Source: Eubacteriales bacterium | Lineage (GTDB): Bacteria; Bacillota; Clostridia; Lachnospirales; Lachnospiraceae | NCBI GenBank assembly: GCA_030524715.1 | Contig: JAUNGB010000025.1 | Span: forward strand, 1 to 57,546 | DNA length: 57,546 nt | Direction of reading: 5' to 3' | Shown: in pieces, positions 16,432-24,654 of the stretch | How positions within the stretch are numbered: position 1 is the first letter of the stretch | Layout of the letters: each line of letters begins with the position of its first letter | The notes under the pieces: model-generated | Database searches by the model: none | Seen by the model: the letters and a program-made list of their open reading frames with translations, nothing else | Told to the model about the DNA's origin: nothing | Translations under genes and position numbers: made by a program

Positions 16432-17508
16432 ATGAAAGCAAAGCACATGATTCCTAAGAAGATGGTAGGAGCAACTCTGCCGGGAAACAGCACAGTGGAG
16501 ATGAAGGAGTTTGATGTTCCGGAACCGGGATATGGTCAGGTGCTGCTTGCCACAAGAGCAAGTACGATCTGCGGCTCTGATATCCGGGCAATTTACCACA
16601 AGCATGTGGGAAAAGGGGCCGAGGGATATATTCCGGGAATGATCGCGGGACATGAACCATGTGGCGTAGTTGCCAAGGTAGGACCAGGAACAAAACAGTT
16701 TAAAGAGGGCGACAGGGCGATTGTGTACCATATTTCAGGTTGCGGTGTATGCTATAACTGCCGTATGGGCTATGCGGTAGCGTGTACAAGTCCGAATCGT
16801 CAGGCGTATGGCTGGCAGCGTAATGGAGGTATGGCTCCTTATATTCTCTGCGATGAGAAAGATCTGATTGCTTTACCGGATGAGCTTACCTATAAGGATG
16901 GTGCATCTGTGGCATGTGGATTTGGTACCGCATACGAAGCGCTTCAGAAGATCGGCATCAGCGGAGACGATGCGGTTCTTGTAGTAGGACTTGGTCCGGT
17001 GGGGCTTGCAACACTTATGCTCTGTAAGGCAATGGGAGCAGAAAAATTAATTGGTGTGGAGATGAACGATTTTCGTATTGAGATGGCAAAGAATATGAAT
17101 CTTGTTGACTATGTATTTAAGCCGTCAGAGACTACAGTGGATGAAATCCTTGAACTTACAGGCGGGCATGGAGTAGAACGCGCCATTGATTGCTCTGCAA
17201 GTGATGCGGGAAGACAGACCGCAATCCGCGCAACGCGTGACTGGGGCAAAGTTGCACTTGTAGGGGAGGGAAATACCATGACCATCAATCCCAGCCCGGA
17301 TATGATGCATTCACAGAAGACAGTATATGGATCATGGGTAACATCCACATGGAAGATGATGGATTTGGTAGAGCATCTTGTTCGCTGGGGAATTCATCCG
17401 GGAGACCTTGTAACAGATGAGTTTCCGGTAGAAAGAGCCGACGAAGCTTATGCCCTGATGGCAGGCGGTAAGTGTGGAAAAGTTGCAATCGTATATCCAG
17501 ATGATTAA
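16432..17508 (+). CDS. Zinc-dependent medium-chain alcohol dehydrogenase
   Basis: A 358-residue MDR-family dehydrogenase. Catalytic zinc ligands are in TICGSDIR and GHEPCG. The structural-zinc lobe CGVCYNCRMGYAVAC keeps all four cysteines. The Rossmann fold has VVGLGPVGLA near residue 185, and an acidic residue at the end of the second strand (GVEMND) favours NAD+. Overall it resembles threonine or sorbitol dehydrogenase-like enzymes. In this operon it likely oxidises a polyol or sugar hydroxyl, or reduces the carbonyl product of the radical enzyme. The ribosome site AGGAGGAG lies 8 bases upstream. Confidence 0.92.
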   Translation: MKAKHMIPKKMVGATLPGNSTVEMKEFDVPEPGYGQVLLATRASTICGSDIRAIYHKHVGKGAEGYIPGMIAGHEPCGVVAKVGPGTKQFKEGDRAIVYHISGCGVCYNCRMGYAVACTSPNRQAYGWQRNGGMAPYILCDEKDLIALPDELTYKDGASVACGFGTAYEALQKIGISGDDAVLVVGLGPVGLATLMLCKAMGAEKLIGVEMNDFRIEMAKNMNLVDYVFKPSETTVDEILELTGGHGVERAIDCSASDAGRQTAIRATRDWGKVALVGEGNTMTINPSPDMMHSQKTVYGSWVTSTWKMMDLVEHLVRWGIHPGDLVTDEFPVERADEAYALMAGGKCGKVAIVYPDD

Positions 17509-17568
17509 GTGAATGTAATTTCGTAGTAAGGATAAAAGAAAAAACAGTTGAAAAAGGAGATTATAAAA

Positions 17569-18642
17569 ATGATGAAAAAATCAACTGCGTTTATCGCAAT
17601 ATCAGCAATGGTTGTATCATTAGCGGCACCTGCGGCAGTATATGCAGATGACGGCACTATAAAGGTTGGCTTCGCGATCAAGACAATGAAAGAACCATAT
17701 TTTGTAAAATTGGTGGATGGCCTTCAGGAAGCATGTGATGAAAAGGGATGGGAATTTTCTTATCTTACAGCGGATGATGATTCCATAAAGGAATCTGAAA
17801 ACATGGAAACCTTCATTACTCAGGGTATGGATGTTATTTTTCTGGACAGTGTAGATCCGGATGCCTGCATCCCGAGTATTGACGCGGCGGCAGAAGCAGG
17901 TATTCCTGTTATCAATCTGGATTCTGATGTCAACGGGGGAGACTATGTAACAACAGTCTATTCTAACAATGATGAAAACGGACGTTTGGCAGGCAATGAA
18001 TATATTAAATGGCTGAATGAGCAGGGACGTGAGGACGAAGAAATTGTTGCAATTCTGGTCAGCGGAACAAAGGGTAATGTAGCAGGCGTGGAACGCAGGG
18101 AAGGTCTTATGGCAGGTATCATTCAGGGACGTACGGAATGCTCGGATGAAGATGCCTTTGCGGCTGCTGAAGAAATGGAAGCACAACTCCAGTCAGGCGG
18201 TAAAGCCGAAAATACAGACGCTAATTTCCGCATTGTCGGACAGGGGTGGGGTAACTGGGTCATTGAAGACGGTCTCACTGCAACGGAGGATTTTATTACT
18301 GCAAATCCGGATGTAAACGTGATTCTGGGTGAGAATGACCAGATGTTATTTGGTTCCCTGACGGCTCTTGAGAACGCAGGGCTTACTGGTGTAGCGCTGT
18401 TGGCGGCTGCTGACGGTGCCTGTGATGCATATGATCTTATTAAAGAAAATGAAGATGCAGATAATCCGTATATTGCCACAGGACTTAATTCTCCTGTACT
18501 TGTAGGTCAGTATGGTATGGATATTGCGGCACAGATTGTGGAGGAAGGCGCTTCCTGGGATTCTTTTGACAAGATTACGAAGACAGAGGCGGCAGCTATT
18601 ACAGTTGATAATGTCGATGACTATTATGATATTGGATTTTAA
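17569..18642 (+). CDS. Sugar-binding protein of ribose-type ABC importer
   Basis: A 357-residue periplasmic-binding-protein type 1 (RbsB-like) receptor. A classical signal peptide spans residues 1-28 and ends AVYA before DDG. The mature part begins IKVGFAIKTMKEPYFVKLVD and has the sugar-clamp regions DSVDPDACIPSIDAAAEAGI and NVILGENDQMLFG. Unlike most Firmicute binding proteins it has no lipobox cysteine, so its attachment to the cell is unexplained. It is followed by a strong stem-loop and then the ATPase and permease genes; that hairpin probably keeps binding-protein mRNA in excess. Substrate is likely the carbohydrate handled by the operon. ATG chosen for AAAAAGGAGA upstream. Confidence 0.92.
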   Translation: MMKKSTAFIAISAMVVSLAAPAAVYADDGTIKVGFAIKTMKEPYFVKLVDGLQEACDEKGWEFSYLTADDDSIKESENMETFITQGMDVIFLDSVDPDACIPSIDAAAEAGIPVINLDSDVNGGDYVTTVYSNNDENGRLAGNEYIKWLNEQGREDEEIVAILVSGTKGNVAGVERREGLMAGIIQGRTECSDEDAFAAAEEMEAQLQSGGKAENTDANFRIVGQGWGNWVIEDGLTATEDFITANPDVNVILGENDQMLFGSLTALENAGLTGVALLAAADGACDAYDLIKENEDADNPYIATGLNSPVLVGQYGMDIAAQIVEEGASWDSFDKITKTEAAAITVDNVDDYYDIGF

Positions 18643-18668
18643 ATGAAAAAAGAATAATTCAGTAACAA

Positions 18669-18705
18669 TTTCTGCCTGATAAAGTTTTTCTTTATCAGGC
18701 AGAAA
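18669..18705 (+). other. Strong intercistronic stem-loop after binding-protein gene
   Basis: A perfect 16-bp stem, TTTCTGCCTGATAAAG / CTTTATCAGGCAGAAA, with a 5-T loop and no T-tail. This fits an mRNA-stabilising or partially terminating element that raises binding-protein levels over the downstream ATPase and permease. Confidence 0.75.
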
Positions 18706-18758
18706 CTCAATAGAAGATCAATAAGATCAATAGAAGACAAAACATCAGGGAGGTATTT

Positions 18759-20261
18759 ATGCAGGCGGCAAAATACAGATTGGAAATGATAGAAATTTCC
18801 AAACACTTTGGCGGCGTAAAAGCATTGGATAAAGTGTCGCTGCGAGTAGAACCCGGAGAAATTCACGCACTGATCGGTGAGAATGGAGCCGGAAAGTCTA
18901 CTTTGATGAAAATTTTATCCGGTGCTTATAACCGTGACCATGGCAAAATCCTAGTGGATGGACAGGAAGTAAAGATTACGAATCCGAAGGATTCGAAGGA
19001 TTTAGGGATAGCGATCATTTATCAGGAGTTTATGCTTGCACCGGATCTGACGGTGGCTGAGAATATTTTTATTGACAGACTGTCAGGTGACAGTAAGATT
19101 ATCAATTGGAATAAATTGCGCCAGGATGCCAAAAAGCAGTTGTCACGGTTGGGATTTGACGATATTGATCCTTCCGCAAAATGCGGGACGCTCAGCGTAG
19201 CATACCAGCAGGTAATAGAAATCTGCAAATGTCTTACGAGAGATGCAAAGATACTGGTATTCGATGAACCAACAGCGGTATTAACCTTTTCGGAGATCCG
19301 TAAGCTTTTTGAGGTGATTCAGAAACTGAAAAGTGAAGGTGTAAGTATTATCTATATTTCACATCGGTTGGAAGAAATATTTGAACTGAGCCAGCATATT
19401 ACCGTATTAAAAGACGGAACGTATGTTGATACGGTAGAAACCGCAAATTTTGACAAGCAGCGATTGGTTAATCTGATGGTTGGGCGTGAACTGACAGACC
19501 TTTTCCCGGCTCGTAATGCAAAAATTGGGGATGCTGTACTGAAAGTAGAGGATCTTCATGCGGGACAAATGGTTCAGGGAGTCAGTTTCGAAGTGAAAGC
19601 CGGGGAGGTTCTTGGGTTTAACGGGTTGGTGGGATCCGGCAGAACCGAGACGATGAGGGCTGTTTTTGGAGTTGATAAAAGAGATTCCGGACATATTTAT
19701 TATTTTGGCAGGGAAGTAAATTGGAAGAATCCGAAACAGGCGATAGAAGCGGGATTCGGACTTCTTCCGGAGGATCGGAAAAAGCAGGGACTCTTGCTTG
19801 AACAGAGTATCTGCATGAATACGACCCTTTCAAGCCTGAAAAAAGTAACTCATTATGGCTTTGTACTAAAGAAAAACAAGGAAAAGGAAATTGTCCGGAA
19901 TGCGTTGGCTGGGATTCAGACAAAATATGGAAGTATCAATGATAACGCAAATTCTTTATCAGGGGGAAACCAGCAAAAAGTAGCCCTGGCAAAATGGATT
20001 GTCGCAGAGTGTAAGTGCATGGTATTTGACGAGCCAACACGAGGTGTGGACGTTGGAGCCAAGACGGAAATATATAAGGTGATCAATAGCCTGGCCGAGC
20101 AAGGAGTTGCGATCATTATGATTTCCTCAGAAATGTCGGAGATTATTGGCATGTGTGACAGAGTTATCATTATGCATAACGGAAAAATCAGCGGCGAGGT
20201 TCAAAAGGAAGAAATGACGGAAAATATGTTGATTAAATATTCGATGGGAGTAAACGGATGA
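18759..20261 (+). CDS. Sugar ABC transporter ATPase, duplicated (RbsA-like)
   Basis: A 500-residue protein with two fused ABC domains, as in RbsA/MglA/AraG. The first Walker A is GENGAGKST near residue 44 with signature LSVAYQQ in place of LSGGQQQ. The second half has GLVGSGRTE in place of a normal Walker A and the signature LSGGNQQ near residue 405. Such asymmetric degeneration is usual in this family. It powers import through the membrane partner encoded next; the stop overlaps that start codon (ATGA). GGGAGG precedes the ATG at 18759. Confidence 0.94.
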   Translation: MQAAKYRLEMIEISKHFGGVKALDKVSLRVEPGEIHALIGENGAGKSTLMKILSGAYNRDHGKILVDGQEVKITNPKDSKDLGIAIIYQEFMLAPDLTVAENIFIDRLSGDSKIINWNKLRQDAKKQLSRLGFDDIDPSAKCGTLSVAYQQVIEICKCLTRDAKILVFDEPTAVLTFSEIRKLFEVIQKLKSEGVSIIYISHRLEEIFELSQHITVLKDGTYVDTVETANFDKQRLVNLMVGRELTDLFPARNAKIGDAVLKVEDLHAGQMVQGVSFEVKAGEVLGFNGLVGSGRTETMRAVFGVDKRDSGHIYYFGREVNWKNPKQAIEAGFGLLPEDRKKQGLLLEQSICMNTTLSSLKKVTHYGFVLKKNKEKEIVRNALAGIQTKYGSINDNANSLSGGNQQKVALAKWIVAECKCMVFDEPTRGVDVGAKTEIYKVINSLAEQGVAIIMISSEMSEIIGMCDRVIIMHNGKISGEVQKEEMTENMLIKYSMGVNG

Positions 20262-21208
20262 AAGGGAATAAAAATATCAAAAAAATATTAATTGAAAATA
20301 ATACATATCTGATAGCAATTGGACTGTTTATTGTCTGTGCTGTTGTTTCTGAAAGATTTCTGACGCTGATGAATATCAGAAACATAGCATTGCAGCAGGC
20401 GGGACCCATGTGTTGTGTACTGGGTATGCTGTTTGTAATTCTGACAGGAGGAATTGATCTTTCTGTAGGCTCAATGATGGCTTTGGGCTCATCATTGAGT
20501 GCATATCTGATCGTAAATGTGGGTCTTCATTTTATTCCTGCTATTATTGTAAGCCTTGCGGTTGGCATTCTTTGCGGAAGCTTTACCGGAATTTTGGTAG
20601 CTTATGGGAAATTTCAGGGATTTGTTGCTTCCCTCGCCATGATGACCATGGCAAGAGGCGCTTCACTTGTAATTACAAACGGAAGCCCAATCCGTCTTGA
20701 AAAGGACACTCTTGCAACTTTGGTAAATGGTTCTTACGGATATCCGATTTTGATTTTTATTGTGCTGATTATTGCTCTGCTCTGTTTTGTGCAGCACTAT
20801 ACTTCCTATGGACGAATTGTAATTGCAATCGGTTCTAATTCTCAGGCAGTAGAAATGGCCGGTATTCGTACAAAAAAGTACATTGTATCGGTGTATGCGC
20901 TTTCATCTATGCTTGCAGTGCTGGGAGGAATTTTTATCGCGGCAAGAGCTTCTACAGGCAGCGGTACTATAGGAGAAGGGCAGGAACTTGATGCTATTGC
21001 TTCCTGTGTAATTGGTGGCGCAAGTCTTGCCGGCGGTAAAGGCGGCGTATTCAAGGCTATTATGGGAGGTCTTGTACTGGCTTTAATCAGTAATATTATG
21101 AATCTGCTTGCTGTTCCGGCATACCCGCAGGACATTATCAAGGGAATTATTATTATCATTGCTGTACTCCTTCAGGTGTTTACAGATAGAAGCGAAGTAA
21201 CTGTATAA
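20258..21208 (+). CDS. Sugar ABC transporter permease (RbsC-like)
   Basis: A 316-residue membrane protein with 8-10 helices of the ribose/galactose permease family. It contains the typical ILTGGIDLSVGSMMALGS stretch and the late segment DAIASCVIGGASLAGGKG that contacts the ATPase. It is translationally coupled to the ATPase through a 4-base overlap and is the last gene of the operon, ending before a terminator. With the binding protein and single duplicated ATPase it makes a complete importer. Confidence 0.94.
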   Translation: MKGNKNIKKILIENNTYLIAIGLFIVCAVVSERFLTLMNIRNIALQQAGPMCCVLGMLFVILTGGIDLSVGSMMALGSSLSAYLIVNVGLHFIPAIIVSLAVGILCGSFTGILVAYGKFQGFVASLAMMTMARGASLVITNGSPIRLEKDTLATLVNGSYGYPILIFIVLIIALLCFVQHYTSYGRIVIAIGSNSQAVEMAGIRTKKYIVSVYALSSMLAVLGGIFIAARASTGSGTIGEGQELDAIASCVIGGASLAGGKGGVFKAIMGGLVLALISNIMNLLAVPAYPQDIIKGIIIIIAVLLQVFTDRSEVTV

Positions 21209-21245
21209 AAAGATAAACAGATACAAAGGCAACAATAGAAGTCTT

Positions 21246-21292
21246 GAACTGCCGGTATATCCTTATTTTTCAGGATTATCGGCAGTTCTCTT
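21246..21292 (+). terminator. Terminator of the glycyl radical operon
   Basis: GAACTGCCG (21246-21254) pairs with CGGCAGTTC (21280-21288), with a second TCCT/AGGA pairing inside; the following TCTTT is a weak T-run. Confidence 0.65.
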
Positions 21293-21365
21293 TGGACAGA
21301 ACACCGTGTGGCTACCTGTAATTTCCCATATTTTCCCTTTCAAAGGTTGTACGAATCGTTGTAAA

Positions 21366-21902
21366 TCACGTTATTTTCAATTCGTTTAGTGCTTCTATAA
21401 AATCATTTTGTACAATTTCCCATTTTTTTTCCGATATGTCTGGAACAGAATATAAAATCGGAATATCCCTGTCAGACTCTCCATTCATCAAATATTTGAG
21501 TTCATAAGCAAGCATATCGTCATCAATCTGCTTCCATTGATTATGTTCATTGTCTGTTAAATCTTCAAGTTCATATTTTTCCCAAATATAGCTCATAATC
21601 ATGGATTCAATCTGAACGTAATTGCTTAAATACTGCTTAACTGGTCTTATTATATCCGCTATATAAGCTTCACTCGCATCATGTAAAAGACAAGCTAATT
21701 GAACTCTTTCAGATAATCCCCTTGCTTTAGCTTCTTTCATGCAGTTAAGCGAATGCTGTCCCACTGAGTAAAACCGTTTTAGATGACCACCACCTCTGCA
21801 AAGCAAACTTAGTGCATGTGCAATATCTTCTGTACAAATGTTTTCCAAATCTATTTGCATGGGATTAAATTTTCTCCCGGAAAAAGTGTTCATATTATTC
21901 AT
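21366..21902 (-). CDS. HD-domain hydrolase (YfbR-like)
   Basis: A 178-residue metal-dependent phosphohydrolase. His of GQHSLNCM, His-Asp of LLHDASEAYI and a later Asp in IDDDMLAYEL give the H...HD...D metal-binding pattern of HD proteins, with the YfbR-like sequence context (RPVK after the HD). Family enzymes remove phosphate from deoxynucleoside monophosphates or related nucleotides, but the substrate is not fixed by sequence. The third possible Met (21902) is chosen because GGAGG lies 8 bases before it; longer frames lack a site. Convergent with the preceding operon. Confidence 0.82.
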   Translation of the reverse strand: MNNMNTFSGRKFNPMQIDLENICTEDIAHALSLLCRGGGHLKRFYSVGQHSLNCMKEAKARGLSERVQLACLLHDASEAYIADIIRPVKQYLSNYVQIESMIMSYIWEKYELEDLTDNEHNQWKQIDDDMLAYELKYLMNGESDRDIPILYSVPDISEKKWEIVQNDFIEALNELKIT

Positions 21903-22064
21903 ATTCATTTCCTCCAGCCTCGTCAGGTTTTTATGCTCAATCAGTGAATTAATGATATAATATCGGGATCTACGAACTAACGATAACATATCCCATGTTG
22001 GTTTTCAACCCTTCATATAAAAGCACGCAAAAATTGCTGCTTTGCATCATAGTTATTCATCTTG

Positions 22065-22088
22065 CAGAAAGCAATTTTCAAACACGCT
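22065..22088. repeat. Right end of the MITE-like element, isolated
   Basis: CAGAAAGCAATTTTCA and the following AACACGCT match the right terminal 24 bases of the complete element at 11071-11094 exactly. No left end is nearby, so it is a truncated copy. Confidence 0.65.
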
Positions 22089-22148
22089 CTGGCGCAGTGT
22101 GAAAAACGCCTGGCTCCGGATTTTTTTGTTTTGCAGTAGGAAAAGAGG

Positions 22149-22166
22149 CAGATCTGTGGTAGAATA
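22149..22166 (+). promoter_or_regulatory. Promoter motif of second two-component system
   Basis: CAGATCTGTGGTAGAATA, with -10 TAGAAT at 22160-22165, differs in one base from the motif at 7982-7999. About 85 bases of leader precede the response regulator. Confidence 0.5.
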
Positions 22167-22251
22167 ATGGAGAGTATACGATAAGTAGTTTACAAGTATC
22201 ACTGCCATGCAGAGATATCTTTTGGGGAACCCGTCTTGGAGGAAATAGGAT

Positions 22252-22920
22252 ATGCAGAATATATTAGTTGTGGAAGATGACCATGATCTGAATCAGGCGA
22301 TCTGTTATTCTTTAAAAAAATCAGGCTATGGGGTTTACGGCGTGGCTTTTATGGAAAAAGCAAAGAGGATTTTTGTTGAAAACCGGATAGATATGGTCCT
22401 TTTGGATGTGAATCTTCCGGACGGTGAGGGCTTCTCCTTTTGCCGGTGGGTAAAAGAGCAAAAAGAGATTCCGGTTATTTACCTGACGGCCAGGGATATG
22501 GAAGAGGACGCCCTGGCAGGCTATGAATCCGGGGCAGAGGATTACGTTACAAAGCCATTTTCAATGAAGATTTTGCTTAGAAAAATAGACGTCATTTTAA
22601 AAAGAACCGCTTCGGTCAACGGTACGATCTTTACAGACGAGCATTTATACATAGATCTGGATAATGCGAAAATGACGGTAAAAGGCCGGGAATGCCCCAT
22701 TACCCCCACAGAGTGCCGCCTGCTGCGGCTGCTTCTTATGAACCGGGGACAGCTTCTGACCTATGATCTGTTATTGGAGCGATTGTGGGATTGCGGAGGA
22801 CAGTTTGTGGACAGGCACGCGCTGGCAGTAAATGTAAATCGTCTCAGAGGAAAGATGGAAGATGAGCATCACAGGTATATTTCAAATGTATATGGGATGG
22901 GATATCAATGGATTGGCTGA
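22252..22920 (+). CDS. OmpR/PhoB-family response regulator
   Basis: A 222-residue regulator. The receiver domain has the acidic pair VEDDHD, phospho-Asp in MVLLDVNLPDGEG (about residue 53) and the conserved Lys in VTKPF. The C-terminal winged helix (about residues 130-220) ends in RLRGKMEDE and GMGYQW. Its stop overlaps the kinase start. The ABC exporter downstream and the TGTGA half-sites before it make this the likely activator of that exporter, as in BceRS/VraRS-type cell-envelope defence modules. Confidence 0.93.
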   Translation: MQNILVVEDDHDLNQAICYSLKKSGYGVYGVAFMEKAKRIFVENRIDMVLLDVNLPDGEGFSFCRWVKEQKEIPVIYLTARDMEEDALAGYESGAEDYVTKPFSMKILLRKIDVILKRTASVNGTIFTDEHLYIDLDNAKMTVKGRECPITPTECRLLRLLLMNRGQLLTYDLLLERLWDCGGQFVDRHALAVNVNRLRGKMEDEHHRYISNVYGMGYQWIG

Positions 22921-23837
22921 GGTGTCTCGTGATGCTCATTTTGTTTGCGGCGGTACTGGTATTGCTATGGAAAAACTACCGGATCAAAAAAGAAGCGAAG
23001 CTGTTTGCTGAAAAGGTGGAAGCTGCTCTGGATGCTATCGTAACAGGAAAAGAATGGAAGATGGAAGAAGAAGCGGAGGACAGCCTCTGGGGAAGAACAG
23101 GGACACAATTAGCAAAAGCCGGATACGTATTTCAGAAAAAGGAAGAAGACAGTATTCGTGAAAAAGAAAGAGTAAAGGGATTGATCTCTGATATTTCCCA
23201 CCAGACAAGGACGCCTGTCGCCAATATGAAGCTATATCTGGAACTCCTTGACGACGAAGAGCTTTCGCAAAACGGCCGTGAGTTTTTGGGAAAACTCAAA
23301 GAGCAGATGGAAAAAATAGATTTTTTAATGCAGAGCATGATAAAAATGTCAAGGCTTGAAACAGGAATTCTGCAAATACATAAAGAAGACAAAGACTTGT
23401 ATGAAACTATCCGACATGCAGTTGCCGATGTTGTTCCGGAGGCGGCCTCGAAGGGCATTGATCTGTACGTAAGCGGCGAAGAAAATATGAAGCTCCGTCA
23501 TGACGTCAAATGGACGGAGGAAGCGATTTATAATATTCTGGACAATGCAATCAAGTATACGGAGCCCGGCGGAAAAATCCATATCCGGGCAGAAAGACAG
23601 GAATTATTTTTCAGGCTCAGTATTTCCGATACGGGAAAAGGAATCGCCCCGGAGCGGCAGGCAGAGATCTTTACGAGATTTTACCGTGAACCGGAGGTTC
23701 ATGATAAACCGGGGGTTGGGATCGGATTATATCTTGCAAGAATGATCATGGAGCTTCAGAATGGTTACATAGAAGTACAGTCGGAAACAGGAAAAGGAGC
23801 GTGTTTCCGACTGTATTTCCCGGTGAAAGAACCATAA
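22908..23837 (+). CDS. Small membrane histidine kinase
   Basis: A 309-residue kinase with a single evident transmembrane helix (about residues 4-21) and almost no extracellular part. The HisKA H-box is SDISHQTRTPVANMK and the ATPase domain has DNAIKYTEPGG, DTGKGIAP and GVGIGLYLAR. Kinases with no sensor domain next to an FtsX-type exporter often take their signal from the transporter itself; that is an inference here. It overlaps the response regulator gene by 13 bases, so the pair is coupled. Confidence 0.92.
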   Translation: MDWLRCLVMLILFAAVLVLLWKNYRIKKEAKLFAEKVEAALDAIVTGKEWKMEEEAEDSLWGRTGTQLAKAGYVFQKKEEDSIREKERVKGLISDISHQTRTPVANMKLYLELLDDEELSQNGREFLGKLKEQMEKIDFLMQSMIKMSRLETGILQIHKEDKDLYETIRHAVADVVPEAASKGIDLYVSGEENMKLRHDVKWTEEAIYNILDNAIKYTEPGGKIHIRAERQELFFRLSISDTGKGIAPERQAEIFTRFYREPEVHDKPGVGIGLYLARMIMELQNGYIEVQSETGKGACFRLYFPVKEP

Positions 23838-23848
23838 GGCGGCCATTT

Positions 23849-23912
23849 GTCACAATCCTGTGATAATTGAAGATTGTGACTGGTTTGTGATTTTCAGAAG
23901 GTATTCTATAGA
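23849..23912 (+). promoter_or_regulatory. Putative response-regulator binding site and exporter promoter
   Basis: A perfect 9-bp inverted repeat, GTCACAATC (23849-23857) / GATTGTGAC (23872-23880), sits just after the kinase stop. TGTGA half-sites occur at 23859, 23875 and 23886, the last two 11 bp apart, the direct-repeat spacing favoured by OmpR-type regulators. TTGTGA (23885-23890), 16 bases, TATAGA (23907-23912) could be the promoter. Confidence 0.6.
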
Positions 23913-23940
23913 ATATCAAAAGAATAGAATATCAAAAGAA
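23909..23940 (+). repeat. 16-bp tandem duplication in exporter leader
   Basis: TAGAATATCAAAAGAA occurs twice back to back, directly before the ribosome binding site of the ATPase gene. Confidence 0.85.
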
Positions 23941-23952
23941 GGAGGCAAACCA

Positions 23953-24654
23953 ATGAAAGGATACATTGTAGAGACCAGAAATTTGAAAAAATACTATCAG
24001 ATGGGCGAAAATACGGTAAAGGCATTGGATGGCGTTGATTTTTGCGTGAAGGACCGGGAATTTGTGGCGATCATCGGGAAAAGCGGATCCGGGAAAAGTA
24101 CGCTTTTACATATGCTGGGAGGACTGGACAGGCCGACGGAAGGGGAAGTTCTGGTAGAGGGAAAGCGCCTTTTGGGGCTGAAAAAGGAACAGCTTGCCAT
24201 ATTTCGCAGAAGAAAGATCGGGTTTATTTTTCAGAATTATAATCTTGTTCCGGATCTTAATGTATATGAGAATGTTATTCTTCCGGTGGAACTGGACGGA
24301 AGAAGGGTTGATGAAGAATATGTGGATAGGATTCTGGAGCTTTTGGGGCTGTCAGAGAAGAGGAAGGCTCTTCCCGGAACGTTATCAGGCGGACAGCAGC
24401 AGAGGACTGCCATTGCAAGGGCTCTTGCGGCGAAGCCGGCCATTATTCTTGCTGATGAACCCACCGGGAATCTGGATTCCGTTACCAGCCATGAGGTGCT
24501 TGGACTTTTGAAAATGGCGGCGGGACAATTCAGCCAGACCCTGATCCTGATCACCCATGACAGGGATATTGCACAGCTTGCAGACCGTATCGTACATATT
24601 GAGGACGGAAGGATTGTGGGAGATACCGGGAAGGGAAGTGATTCCTATGCTTAA
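23953..24654 (+). CDS. ABC transporter ATPase (MacB/BceA type)
   Basis: A 233-residue ATPase with Walker A GKSGSGKST (about residue 41), Q-loop FIFQNYNL, signature LSGGQQQR, Walker B IILADEPTGNLD and the switch His in LITHD. This is the single-domain class that pairs with FtsX-type permeases. AAGGAGG lies 7-8 bases before the ATG at 23953; the frame extends upstream into the regulatory region but without a start signal. It overlaps the permease gene by 8 bases. Likely role: exporting or removing peptide antibiotics or bacteriocins from the envelope. Confidence 0.94.
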   Translation: MKGYIVETRNLKKYYQMGENTVKALDGVDFCVKDREFVAIIGKSGSGKSTLLHMLGGLDRPTEGEVLVEGKRLLGLKKEQLAIFRRRKIGFIFQNYNLVPDLNVYENVILPVELDGRRVDEEYVDRILELLGLSEKRKALPGTLSGGQQQRTAIARALAAKPAIILADEPTGNLDSVTSHEVLGLLKMAAGQFSQTLILITHDRDIAQLADRIVHIEDGRIVGDTGKGSDSYA

